A stretch of DNA of 64,000 bases from Tateyamaria sp. ANG-S1 (GTDB lineage Bacteria; Pseudomonadota; Alphaproteobacteria; Rhodobacterales; Rhodobacteraceae): the NCBI RefSeq assembly GCF_000814025.1, contig NZ_JWLL01000003.1, positions 724,375 through 788,374 on the forward strand. Direction: 5' to 3'. Position numbers and translations under genes: made by a program. The notes under the pieces are model-generated. The model was given only the letters and a program-made list of their open reading frames with translations. It searched no databases and was not told the origin of the DNA. How positions within the stretch are numbered: position 1 is the first letter of the stretch; every line of letters starts with the position of its first letter. Of this stretch, positions 28,416-36,705 are shown piece by piece.

Positions 28416-29402
28416 ATGTACAAATTTGCGCTGACCGCGGCCCTGGCCGCAGTACCACTGGCCGGGATGGCCGAGGAATTGACACCCGTCACTTTTGGAA
28501 CAAACTGGCTAGCTCAGGCGGAACATGGCGGCTTTTACCAATCTGTGGCCGACGGCACCTATGCCGCATGTGGTCTGGAAGTCACCATCGTGTCGGGCGG
28601 CCCGCAGGTAAACAACCGCGCCCTCCTGCTGGCTGACCGCATCCAATACCACATGGGTGGTGACATGCTGCAGGCCTTCAACGCTGTGGCCGAGGAGATT
28701 CCGGTCGTCGCCGTCGCTGCCATCTTTCAGAAGCACCCGCAGGTCATCGTGGCCCACCCGGATGTGGAAAGCTGGGAGGACCTGAAGGACAAGACCCTGC
28801 TGATCGGTGACAATGGCTATACCAGCTACTACCAGTGGATGATCGCCGCGCATGGCTTCACCGCCGAACAGCGCGAGCCCTACACCTTCAACCCCGCGCC
28901 GTTCATCGCCAACACAGACACGGCCATGCAAGGCTACCTGTCGTCCGAGCCGTATCTGGTGCAGAAAGAGGCCGGTTTCGAGCCGAACGTGTTCCTGATC
29001 GCCGACAATGGCTATTCGTCCTACGCAACGACAATCGAGGTCATGCAATCCACCATCGACGAGAACCCTGAACAGGTCGAATGCTTTGTCGATGCCTCGC
29101 TGACCGGCTGGTACAACTACCTTTATGGCGACAGTGCTGCCGCCGATGCGATGATCATCGAGGCCAATGCGGACATGACCCAGGACAAGATCGACTTTGC
29201 CAAGAACATGATGCGCGACGAGGGCATCGTGGACAGCGGCAAGACGCTTGAGTTGGGCATTGGCGCGATGTCGGATGAGGTGATTGGCGATTTCTACCAG
29301 AAGATGGTGGATGCCGATGTGATCGGTGACGATCTGGACTGGAAGGCCGCCTACACCCTCGACTTCACCAACAAGAAGGTTGGGATGGACATCAAACCCT
29401 GA
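28416..29402 (+). CDS. ABC transporter substrate-binding protein (NMT1/THI5-like)
   Basis: 328 residues with a cleavable signal peptide (MYKFALTAALAAVPLAGMA). The mature protein has the NMT1/THI5-like layout: FGTNWLAQAEHGGFYQSVADG near residue 28, GGPQVNNRALLLADRIQYHMGG near 62 and a hinge segment LKDKTLLIGDNGYTSYYQW. Family members bind thiamine pyrimidine precursors, riboflavin, sulfonates or related aromatic compounds in the periplasm. It is the first gene of the nine-gene operon; the 197-bp leader has AGGGGAGATGA before the start and shows no recognisable TPP or FMN riboswitch. Confidence 0.88.
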   Translation: MYKFALTAALAAVPLAGMAEELTPVTFGTNWLAQAEHGGFYQSVADGTYAACGLEVTIVSGGPQVNNRALLLADRIQYHMGGDMLQAFNAVAEEIPVVAVAAIFQKHPQVIVAHPDVESWEDLKDKTLLIGDNGYTSYYQWMIAAHGFTAEQREPYTFNPAPFIANTDTAMQGYLSSEPYLVQKEAGFEPNVFLIADNGYSSYATTIEVMQSTIDENPEQVECFVDASLTGWYNYLYGDSAAADAMIIEANADMTQDKIDFAKNMMRDEGIVDSGKTLELGIGAMSDEVIGDFYQKMVDADVIGDDLDWKAAYTLDFTNKKVGMDIKP

Positions 29403-29428
29403 TCGCCGTTCTATCATCCTTGCAACAG

Positions 29429-29464
29429 AATGCCGAACGGGGTGTGGTGCGTACGTTCGGCATT
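29429..29464 (+). promoter_or_regulatory. intra-operon hairpin between binding protein and ATPase genes
   Basis: AATGCCGAACG (29429-29439) pairs perfectly with CGTTCGGCATT (29454-29464) across a 14-base loop; TTC follows. It is the only non-overlapping junction in the operon. Such stems protect the upstream message or cause partial termination, giving more binding protein than membrane components. Confidence 0.6.
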
Positions 29465-29485
29465 TTCTACGACAAAGAGGGCCAC

Positions 29486-30268
29486 ATGGCGCAAATCGCT
29501 CCTTTTGCCGAGCGCTATGAGTTGATGCGTGTGAACGCCGTGGACAAGGTGTTTCCCGGCAACGTGCAGGCGTTGCGCGCCATGTCGCTGACCGTGCGCG
29601 AGGGAGATTTCATTTCCCTCCTTGGCCCGTCGGGATGCGGTAAGTCTACGGCGCTGCGCTTGATTGCGGGCTTGTCTGAGCCGACCTCGGGCCGCATCGA
29701 ATGGTCCAAGCCACGTGCGCAGGGGGATCTGGGTGTGGTTTTTCAGGAACCCACGCTGATGCCCTGGGCGACGGTGGCGCAGAATGTGTATCTTCCGTTT
29801 CGGCTGGAAGGGAAGACATACGCTAGCGTTAAGGATGAGATCCTTGAGGCTTTGAAGCTGGTTGGGCTGGACAAGTTCCAGAACGCCTATCCCCGAGAGC
29901 TGTCAGGCGGCATGAAGATGCGGGTGTCCATTGCCCGCGCGATGGTCACGCAGCCCAAGCTGATCCTGATGGACGAACCCTTTGCCGCGTTGGACGAGAT
30001 CACGCGGTTCAAGCTGAACAACGATCTCTTGGACATGCAGGCGCGGATCGGGTGCACTGTGATCTTTGTCACGCACTCGGTCTTTGAGAGCGTGTTCCTG
30101 TCGGATCGCATCGTGGTCATGGCAGCCCGCCCCGGACGGGTGATCGAAGAGTTGCACGTGGACGAGCCCTATCCGCGTGGCGAGATGTTCCGCACCTCTC
30201 CGGAATACGCCGCGCATTGCCGGGCGGCGAGCCAAGCGCTGGAGCAGGCGATGGAGGCGGCGGCATGA
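29486..30268 (+). CDS. ABC transporter ATP-binding protein (nitrate/sulfonate/pyrimidine type)
   Basis: 260 residues from ATG 29486 with AAAGAGG upstream. Walker A is GPSGCGKSTALRL near residue 48, the Q-loop VVFQEPTLMPWATV near 82, the signature LSGGMKMRVSIARAM near 139 and Walker B LILMDEPFAALDEITR near 160. The PTLMPWATV Q-loop is typical of the SsuB/TauB/ThiZ group. It energises the permease encoded by the next gene, with which it overlaps by 4 bases. Confidence 0.92.
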   Translation: MAQIAPFAERYELMRVNAVDKVFPGNVQALRAMSLTVREGDFISLLGPSGCGKSTALRLIAGLSEPTSGRIEWSKPRAQGDLGVVFQEPTLMPWATVAQNVYLPFRLEGKTYASVKDEILEALKLVGLDKFQNAYPRELSGGMKMRVSIARAMVTQPKLILMDEPFAALDEITRFKLNNDLLDMQARIGCTVIFVTHSVFESVFLSDRIVVMAARPGRVIEELHVDEPYPRGEMFRTSPEYAAHCRAASQALEQAMEAAA

Positions 30269-31125
30269 GCGTCACAGACCTGGACCAGCCCGCTGCGCCG
30301 ACGGTCGATGCCGAGGAAGCGCGCCGCGCGCGCAGCCGCCGGATCGAAAAGACAGCGCGCTGGCTGCTGCCGCTACTGGTCATGGCACTGATGATCTGGA
30401 TCTGGGACCGGATTGTCGTCTGGAACGAGATCCCGCACTTTATCTTGCCCAGCCCCGCCCGCGTCTGGGGCAGCCTGACCGGTGATTGGGCGATCCTGTG
30501 GGACAGCGCGCTTTTGACCGGGCGCATCACGTTGATGGCGCTTGCGATTGCCGTTGTGGGCGGTGCTGGACTGGCGATCCTGTTCAACCAGAACAAGATG
30601 GTGGAGCTGTCGCTGTACCCTTACGCCGTGATCCTGCAGGTCACGCCAGTGGTGGCCATTGCGCCACTGATTTTCATCTATGTGGAAAGCAAGACGGTGG
30701 GCATGCTGATGTGTGCCTGGATCGTTGCGTTTTTTCCTGTGCTGAGTTCGACAACGCTGGGCCTGAACTCGGTCGATCATAACCTGCGCGACCTGTTCCG
30801 CATATACGGCGCGACCCGCTGGCAGCGGTTGTGGATGCTGCAATTGCCGTCGGCGCTGCCCTATTTCCTGGGTGGTCTGAAGATCGCGGGAGGGCTGTCA
30901 CTGATCGGGGCTGTCGTGGCCGAGTTGGTCGCGGGAACCGGAGGTGTTGGGACTGGCTTGGCCTTCCGCATTCAGGAGGCGGGGTATCGGCTCAACATCG
31001 CGCGTATGTTTGCGGCCCTCGCCATCGTGGCGGCGATGGGCGTGTTTATCTTTGCGGCCCTGTCGCTTCTGTCGCATATGTTGCTGCGCAAGTGGCACGA
31101 AAGCGCCATCAAACGGGAGACTTGA
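30265..31125 (+). CDS. ABC transporter permease (SsuC/ThiX type)
   Basis: 286 residues from ATG 30265. Six or so membrane helices follow a 35-residue soluble start. The EAA-type loop for contact with the ATPase is in LFRIYGATRWQRLWMLQLPSALPYFLGGLK near residue 175, and IAPLIFIYVESKTVGM precedes it. It moves the substrate delivered by the binding protein across the inner membrane. It ends 1 base into the amidohydrolase start (TGATG), so import and catabolic genes are translationally coupled. Confidence 0.9.
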   Translation: MSVTDLDQPAAPTVDAEEARRARSRRIEKTARWLLPLLVMALMIWIWDRIVVWNEIPHFILPSPARVWGSLTGDWAILWDSALLTGRITLMALAIAVVGGAGLAILFNQNKMVELSLYPYAVILQVTPVVAIAPLIFIYVESKTVGMLMCAWIVAFFPVLSSTTLGLNSVDHNLRDLFRIYGATRWQRLWMLQLPSALPYFLGGLKIAGGLSLIGAVVAELVAGTGGVGTGLAFRIQEAGYRLNIARMFAALAIVAAMGVFIFAALSLLSHMLLRKWHESAIKRET

Positions 31126-32396
31126 TGGACTTTCGCGCACTGCCCAGCGGACACATAACCCTTGCCGATGTTACCGTTCCCGCCTGCCTTTTGGGGCAGG
31201 AGGGCGATCTGATCACAACCGATCTGCATATTGCAGATGGCCAGATCTCCGACACGCCCGGCCAGCGCGTGGATATGGGTCGGGCGATGGTCCTGCCCTG
31301 TTTCACCGACATGCACACCCATCTCGACAAGGGGCATATCTGGCCGCGCGCGTCCAATCCTGACGGGTCGTTCATGGGCGCGTTGACGACCGTGCGCGAA
31401 GACCATCGCAATTGGTCAGCGAATGATTTGCGGGCGCGCATGGAATTTGGAATGGCCTGTGCCTACGCCCATGGCACGCGGGCCGTGCGGACACATCTGG
31501 ACAGCATCCCGCCGCAGCCGCAGATCACTTGGCCTGTCTTTGCCGAATTGCGCGAGGAATGGGCGGGGCGGATCGACCTGCAAGGGGTTTGCTTGATCGG
31601 CTGTGATGGGTTTTCCGAGAACGGTGATTTCAAGGTGACCGCCGATCTGGTGGCCGAATATGGCGGCGTGTTGGGGATGGTGACCTACCCCGTGCCGGAC
31701 CTCCGCGACCGGCTTGAAGGGTTCTTTCGCCTTGCCGCCGCGCGCGGGTTAGACGCGGATTTCCACGTGGACGAGACGATGGATGCGTCCTCGGAAACCC
31801 TGCGCCTGATTGCAGAGGTCGCGCTCGAGATCGGGTTTGAGGGCCGCATAGTCGTCGGCCACTGTTGTTCGCTGTCCACGCAGGACAAGGCCCGAGCGAT
31901 GGATACGCTGGATCTGGTCGCAAAGGCAGGGCTGCACGTTGTGAGCTTGCCCATGTGCAATCTGTATTTGCAGGACCGCACGCCCGCAGGCGCCGCCCGC
32001 ACGCCGCGTGGGCGCGGTGTGACGCTGGTGCATGAAATGAAAGAACGCGGTATCCCTGTCAGCTTCGCCTCGGACAACACGCGCGATCCATTTTATGCCT
32101 ATGGCGATCTGGATATGCTCGAAGTGATGCGCCAAGCGACACGTATCGCGCATCTGGATCATTCCGAAACGGATTGGGTGACGTCGTTCACTACGCAACC
32201 GGCGGCCACTTGCGGCTATGCTATGCAAGAGTTGGCCGTTGACGACCCAGCTGACCTGATCATCTTCAAGGCGCGGGAGTGGACCGAACTCTATGCCCGC
32301 CCGCAATCCGACCGTATCGTCATGCGGAATGGCGCCGCCATCGACCGCACCCTGCCCGACTACGCCACCCTCGATCATTTGTGGGAGACACAATGA
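31125..32396 (+). CDS. cytosine-deaminase-type amidohydrolase
   Basis: 423 residues. The metal-binding HxH is in TDMHTHLDKGH (His64 and His66), with later ligands in DFHVDETMD near 215, VGHCCSLS near 245 and the catalytic aspartate in ASDNTRDPF near 318. This is the CodA/cytosine deaminase branch of the amidohydrolase superfamily, which deaminates or opens N-heterocycles such as cytosine, isocytosine, creatinine or triazines. The real substrate is unknown; the surrounding transporter and oxidases argue for a catabolic role rather than nucleotide salvage. Confidence 0.85.
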   Translation: MDFRALPSGHITLADVTVPACLLGQEGDLITTDLHIADGQISDTPGQRVDMGRAMVLPCFTDMHTHLDKGHIWPRASNPDGSFMGALTTVREDHRNWSANDLRARMEFGMACAYAHGTRAVRTHLDSIPPQPQITWPVFAELREEWAGRIDLQGVCLIGCDGFSENGDFKVTADLVAEYGGVLGMVTYPVPDLRDRLEGFFRLAAARGLDADFHVDETMDASSETLRLIAEVALEIGFEGRIVVGHCCSLSTQDKARAMDTLDLVAKAGLHVVSLPMCNLYLQDRTPAGAARTPRGRGVTLVHEMKERGIPVSFASDNTRDPFYAYGDLDMLEVMRQATRIAHLDHSETDWVTSFTTQPAATCGYAMQELAVDDPADLIIFKAREWTELYARPQSDRIVMRNGAAIDRTLPDYATLDHLWETQ

Positions 32397-33787
32397 ACCT
32401 CGACGCTGCCAAGGCCGACCTCGCCCATCTCGACATCGAAGAGAAAGAGGCCAGTATCCGCGCCTCTTCCCGCGACTTCTTTTGGTATTCACCCGTGTTG
32501 AAGGATCGGTTGGATCACGTGGTGGCCGACTTTGTCGTGCGGCCCCGGAACGAGGCGGAAGTGATCGAGGTGCTGAAGGTCTGCTATCAGCACGATGTGC
32601 CGGTCACGACGCGCGGCGCAGGGACCGGGAATTATGGCCAGGCGATGCCGCTTGAGGGTGGTTGCGTGATGCACCTGCGCTGGATGGACAAGGTGAAGGA
32701 GGTGCATCCGGGCCGCGTGATTGTCGAACCGGGCTGTCTGCTGAAGGATCTGGATGCCGTCTGCAAGGAGCAGTCGGGGCAGGAGATCCGCATGTTCTCA
32801 AGTACGTGGGCCACGGCCACAATCGGCGGCTTTATCGCGGGTGGTTCGGGCGGCGTGGGGTCCTGTACCTGGGGCAGCTTGCGCGATCTGGGCAATATCA
32901 TCCGCCTGCGTGTTGTCACGATGGAGGAAGAACCGCGCATATTGGAGTTCACGGGCGAGGAACTGGCCCGCGTCAGCCACGCCTACGGCACCAATGGCAT
33001 CATCACCGAGATCGAGATGCCCCTCGCGCCCGCCTATGACTGGGTCGAGATGTTTGTGAGTTCCAAGGATTTCATGGCCGCCACCCGCTTTGCGCAGGAT
33101 GTGGCGAATGAGGACGGGATCCTGATCAAGCTCGCCACCGTGTTCGAGGCTCCCGTGGCCAAGGACTATTTCCAGCGTGTGGCCCCGCATGTGGAGGCCG
33201 ACGATCACCTGATCGGGCTGATGGTCGCGCCGCATTCGATGGACGGGTTTCAGACGCTTTTGGGCCGCAGCCCGGAGTTGAACCTGATCTACCGCAGCGA
33301 TGACCACGATTGGGAGCGGTCGCCGGGCACTGTTTTTGAATACGGGTGGAACCACACCACGCTGCGCGCACTGAAGGCCGATCCGTCGATCACCTATCTG
33401 CAGGTGCGCTTTGGCTATCCGAACCAGCTGGAGCTGATCGAAAAGATGCGTGAGGCGCTGTCGCCTGAGGTGCTGCACCACCTTGAGGTGCTGAAAGAGG
33501 GCGGCAAGGTCATGTTTGCGGGTCTGTCACTGGTGAAGTTCACGACCGAGGAGCGGCTGGACGAGATCATCCAGATCCACGAGGATGCGGGTGCGATGGT
33601 CTTCAACCCGCACCGTTACACGCTGGAGGAAGGCGGGCGGCAGACGGTCGATGATCGGCAGTTGAAATTCAAGCGGGAGGCGGACCCAAAGGGGCTGCTC
33701 AACCCGGGCAAGATGATTGCGTGGGACGATCCGGATTTTGATTTTTCCGAGATGTATTCCTATCCGAAGATACAGGCGGCCGAATGA
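32393..33787 (+). CDS. FAD-binding oxidase/dehydrogenase (FAD-binding PF01565 type)
   Basis: 464 residues from ATG 32393 (ATGA overlap with the gene before). The PCMH-type FAD domain is visible as VVRPRNEAEVIEVLKVCYQHDVPVTTRG (split over residues 46-73), followed by GAGTGNYGQA and IGGFIAGGSGGVGSCTWG near 143. The C-terminal part ends with KREADPKGLLNPGKMIAW, the usual end of glycolate/lactate-oxidase relatives. It should oxidise a hydroxyl or amine group of the pathway intermediate; the electron acceptor is not known. Confidence 0.88.
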   Translation: MNLDAAKADLAHLDIEEKEASIRASSRDFFWYSPVLKDRLDHVVADFVVRPRNEAEVIEVLKVCYQHDVPVTTRGAGTGNYGQAMPLEGGCVMHLRWMDKVKEVHPGRVIVEPGCLLKDLDAVCKEQSGQEIRMFSSTWATATIGGFIAGGSGGVGSCTWGSLRDLGNIIRLRVVTMEEEPRILEFTGEELARVSHAYGTNGIITEIEMPLAPAYDWVEMFVSSKDFMAATRFAQDVANEDGILIKLATVFEAPVAKDYFQRVAPHVEADDHLIGLMVAPHSMDGFQTLLGRSPELNLIYRSDDHDWERSPGTVFEYGWNHTTLRALKADPSITYLQVRFGYPNQLELIEKMREALSPEVLHHLEVLKEGGKVMFAGLSLVKFTTEERLDEIIQIHEDAGAMVFNPHRYTLEEGGRQTVDDRQLKFKREADPKGLLNPGKMIAWDDPDFDFSEMYSYPKIQAAE

Positions 33788-34395
33788 CGCCAGCACCCAC
33801 TATCCCATCAGAACCCCAGCGCGCGCTGGTGCTGGCGGCCCACCCGGTGCCCGACAGCTTCAACGCGGCGCTGCACACCCAAGTGGTCGAGACGCTGATG
33901 GGGCGCGGGTGGGACGTGGATGATTGCGATCTCTATGCCGAGGGGTTCGATCCGATCATGTCCGAATCCGACCGGCGCGGGTATCACGATGTGCCGGAGA
34001 ATGTGGAACCGGTGAAAGACTACGTGGACCGCTTGCGCGCGGCGGACGCGCTGATCATGGTCTTTCCGGTGTGGAATTTTGGCTATCCGGCGATGCTCAA
34101 GGGCTTTCTTGACCGGGTGTTTTTGCCGGGCGTGTCTTTCCGGTTGGACGATGGCAAGGTCGTCCCGAACCTGACGCGCATCCGGCGGCTGGCGGCTGTC
34201 ACCACCTATGGCGGCACGCGGCTGAGGGCCATGCTGTGCGGGGATCCGCCGCGCAAATGCGTGACCCGAGCGGTCTGGCATGTGTGCAGGCCGAGGACGA
34301 CCAAATACCTTGCCCTTTACGACATGAACCGGGCAACGGACGCAAAACGCCGCCGCTTCCTCGAACATGTTGGAGAACAGTTAAGGACATTCTGA
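33784..34395 (+). CDS. NAD(P)H-dependent oxidoreductase, flavodoxin-2 fold (first of a pair)
   Basis: 203 residues from ATG 33784 (ATGA overlap). The motif VLAAHPVPDSFNAAL near residue 16 binds the flavin phosphate, and MVFPVWNFGYPAMLKGFLDRVFLPGVSF near 92-119 (two adjacent blocks) is the quinone-reductase-type signature of the NQO1/MdaB/KefF group. It transfers hydride from NAD(P)H to FMN/FAD and then to a quinone, flavin or ring substrate. It ends 1 base into the start of its paralog. Confidence 0.88.
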   Translation: MTPAPTIPSEPQRALVLAAHPVPDSFNAALHTQVVETLMGRGWDVDDCDLYAEGFDPIMSESDRRGYHDVPENVEPVKDYVDRLRAADALIMVFPVWNFGYPAMLKGFLDRVFLPGVSFRLDDGKVVPNLTRIRRLAAVTTYGGTRLRAMLCGDPPRKCVTRAVWHVCRPRTTKYLALYDMNRATDAKRRRFLEHVGEQLRTF

Positions 34396-34991
34396 TGCGT
34401 GCGCTCATCATTTTTTGCCACCCCAAGGAGGACAGTTTCAATGCCGCCGTGCTGGAGACGGTGACAACCCATCTTGACCAAAGAGGCGTCGAATACCGGG
34501 TCCGTGATCTTTACCGGTCGAACTTCATGCCCGTGCTGACAGCGCGCGAACTTGATTGCTATCTGGACGAAAGCTGTAATGCCGAGCCGGTGGCGCAGGA
34601 TGTAACGGATGTGCAATGGGCCGATGCGCTGATCTTTATCTATCCCACATGGTGGTACGGCCTGCCTGCCATGTTGAAAGGGTGGCTGGACCGCGTGCTT
34701 TTGCCCGGCGTCGCCTTCATCATGCCCAAGGGCGAGGGCGACAACATCCGACCCGGACTGACCCACATCAAAAAGCTCGGCGTGTTTACCACCTGCGGGG
34801 CATCTTGGTGGCTGACCACACTGATCGGGGCGCCGGGGCGCAAGATGCTGACCCGCGGTCTGCGCGCCATCTGCGCGAAACGCTGTCGCACCGTCTTTGC
34901 CGCACACTACCTGATGGACAGTTCGACAGACACGTCGCGCGCCAGCTATCTAAGGAAAGTGGCCGAACGGATGGAAAGGCTGACAGCATGA
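34395..34991 (+). CDS. NAD(P)H-dependent oxidoreductase, flavodoxin-2 fold (second of a pair)
   Basis: 198 residues from ATG 34395. It shares with the gene before it the HPKEDSFNAAV start and the block FIYPTWWYGLPAMLKGWLDRVLLPG, so the two are tandem paralogs, but they are well diverged and cannot be a recent duplicate. Two reductases in one operon may form a heterodimer or act on different steps; one may supply reduced flavin. The aromatic-rich YPTWWYG replaces FPVWNFG of its partner in the substrate pocket. Confidence 0.88.
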   Translation: MRALIIFCHPKEDSFNAAVLETVTTHLDQRGVEYRVRDLYRSNFMPVLTARELDCYLDESCNAEPVAQDVTDVQWADALIFIYPTWWYGLPAMLKGWLDRVLLPGVAFIMPKGEGDNIRPGLTHIKKLGVFTTCGASWWLTTLIGAPGRKMLTRGLRAICAKRCRTVFAAHYLMDSSTDTSRASYLRKVAERMERLTA

Positions 34992-35926
34992 TCCCTGTAT
35001 TGGATTGGACCAAGCACAACGAACATCGCTCCGAACCGCAAATACCCAACGCTTTCGAAACAGCGTTCAACACTGCGCTACGCGATACCGGCTTTTTTCT
35101 TCTGAAAAACCCACAGGTCTCACCAGATCTGCGAGCTAAGGTTTTCTCCATGGCGGATCAGTTCTTTGCTCTGCCCGAAGCGGAAAAGGCCAAGCTCTCA
35201 ATTCTGGACACGCCACACTTCCGCGGGTGGGCAAAACCCGGTGATGAGTCGCTAGATGAAAAACGACCCGAGGTAGACACAAAAGAAAGCTTCAACATCG
35301 GGTTCGACCTGCCCGAGAACGATGTACGCGTATTGGCGCAAGAGCCGTTCCGGGGAGTGAACCGCTGGCCTGATATCCCGGGGTTTGCAGAGACCATGCG
35401 AGCCTACTATGACGCCTGTCAGGCGCAGGGTGTCTCGCTCCTGCGCATCGTGGCATGTGGTCTCGGTGCAGGGGTCAACTACTTCGATCCACTCTTCGAC
35501 CAACCGCTATCCGCCCTGAGGCTTCTGCATTATCCGCCGGCGACAGGCGCAGCGAATGAAATCGGCGCCGGTGCTCATACCGACTATGGTGCGTTCACAC
35601 TTTTGATGACAGACGGAGAACCAGGGCTGCAAGTCAAACCCAGGAACGGCGATTGGGTCGACGTGCCGCACATACCCAATGCGTTCATCGTCAATGTCGG
35701 CGACTGCCTGATGCGCTGGACCAACGACATTTATGTCTCGACCCCGCATCGCGTGCTGCCGCCAAAGCGTCAGCGCCGGTCGGTTGCGTTTTTCTGCGAA
35801 GCCAACCCGGGCGCACTGGTCGAAGCCCTGCCTGGCACAGGAGAGGCCAAGTATCCGCCGATCCGCGCGGCCGACTATCTGGCCTCGCGCCTTGAGGCGA
35901 CCTACGCGCCAAAGGAAAACGTATGA
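34988..35926 (+). CDS. isopenicillin-N-synthase-family Fe(II)/2-oxoglutarate dioxygenase
   Basis: 312 residues from ATG 34988 (ATGA overlap). N-terminal DIOX_N-like region: FNTALRDTGFFLLKNP near residue 28. The iron-binding facial triad is His197 and Asp199 (GAHTDYGAFTLLM) with His254 (STPHRVLPP), and the co-substrate arginine is in RRSVAFF near 264. Family members hydroxylate, desaturate or open rings of small molecules. It is the only iron oxygenase of the operon and is a good candidate for the ring-activating step. Confidence 0.88.
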   Translation: MIPVLDWTKHNEHRSEPQIPNAFETAFNTALRDTGFFLLKNPQVSPDLRAKVFSMADQFFALPEAEKAKLSILDTPHFRGWAKPGDESLDEKRPEVDTKESFNIGFDLPENDVRVLAQEPFRGVNRWPDIPGFAETMRAYYDACQAQGVSLLRIVACGLGAGVNYFDPLFDQPLSALRLLHYPPATGAANEIGAGAHTDYGAFTLLMTDGEPGLQVKPRNGDWVDVPHIPNAFIVNVGDCLMRWTNDIYVSTPHRVLPPKRQRRSVAFFCEANPGALVEALPGTGEAKYPPIRAADYLASRLEATYAPKENV

Positions 35927-36705
35927 GCGCACGCGATTGGGCAAACCTGCGCATGCCGGAGTTCGACGACCTAGACCCGGACCGGACCATCGTGCTGCTA
36001 CCCACCGCCGCAATCGAACAGCACGGCCCACACTTGCCGGTCGGCACGGACACGCTGATTGCTGAAGGGATGTTGGACGCAGTCCGCGCGGTGTGTCCCG
36101 ATGACCTTGATCTGTTGATCCTGCCGGTGCAGGCCATTGGCAAGTCAAACGAACATCTCTGGGCGGCGGGCACCTGCACATTGACCGCCGAAACCGCTTT
36201 GCGCGCCTGGACCGAGATTGGCCTGTCGGTGGCCCGCGCGGGTCTGAAAAAGCTCATGATCGTGAATTCCCATGGCGGCAACCTCGACCTGATTTCGATT
36301 CTGAGCCGCGAGTTACGGGTGCAGGCCGGGATGCTGGCGGTCAAAACGCAATGGGGCTCGTTCGGTGCGCCCGACGGGTTGTTCAGCGCACAAGAAGACA
36401 TGTTCGGCATTCATGGCGGGGATCGCGAGACATCGCTCATGCTGACCTTCCGCCCCGAAACGGTAGACATGGGCGCGGCACGCGATTTCCGCTCCAGTGC
36501 CGAGACGGCAACCATCCCACCAATCGGGCCAATTTCCTACGGCTGGATCGCCTCCGATCTGTCAGATAACGGCGTGGTGGGTGAGGCGCATCTCGCAACT
36601 GCAGACAAGGGCCGCGCTCTGGCAGAGCATCAAGCAGCAGGGTGCATCGCATTGGCCAAGCATATGGTAGACGCACCCGTGCTGAGCGCGCCGGCGCATC
36701 GCTGA
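35923..36705 (+). CDS. creatininase-family amidohydrolase
   Basis: 260 residues from ATG 35923 (ATGA overlap). The metal ligands of the family are in place: Glu32, His34 and Asp43 in IEQHGPHLPVGTD, and His117 in VNSHGGN; a further acidic ligand is in GGDRETSLML near 165. Creatininases hydrolyse cyclic or linear amides, e.g. creatinine, the formamide in archaeal flavin synthesis, or mycofactocin peptide. As the last gene of the operon it is a likely ring-opening or amide-cleaving step. Specificity is unknown. Confidence 0.88.
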   Translation: MSARDWANLRMPEFDDLDPDRTIVLLPTAAIEQHGPHLPVGTDTLIAEGMLDAVRAVCPDDLDLLILPVQAIGKSNEHLWAAGTCTLTAETALRAWTEIGLSVARAGLKKLMIVNSHGGNLDLISILSRELRVQAGMLAVKTQWGSFGAPDGLFSAQEDMFGIHGGDRETSLMLTFRPETVDMGAARDFRSSAETATIPPIGPISYGWIASDLSDNGVVGEAHLATADKGRALAEHQAAGCIALAKHMVDAPVLSAPAHR

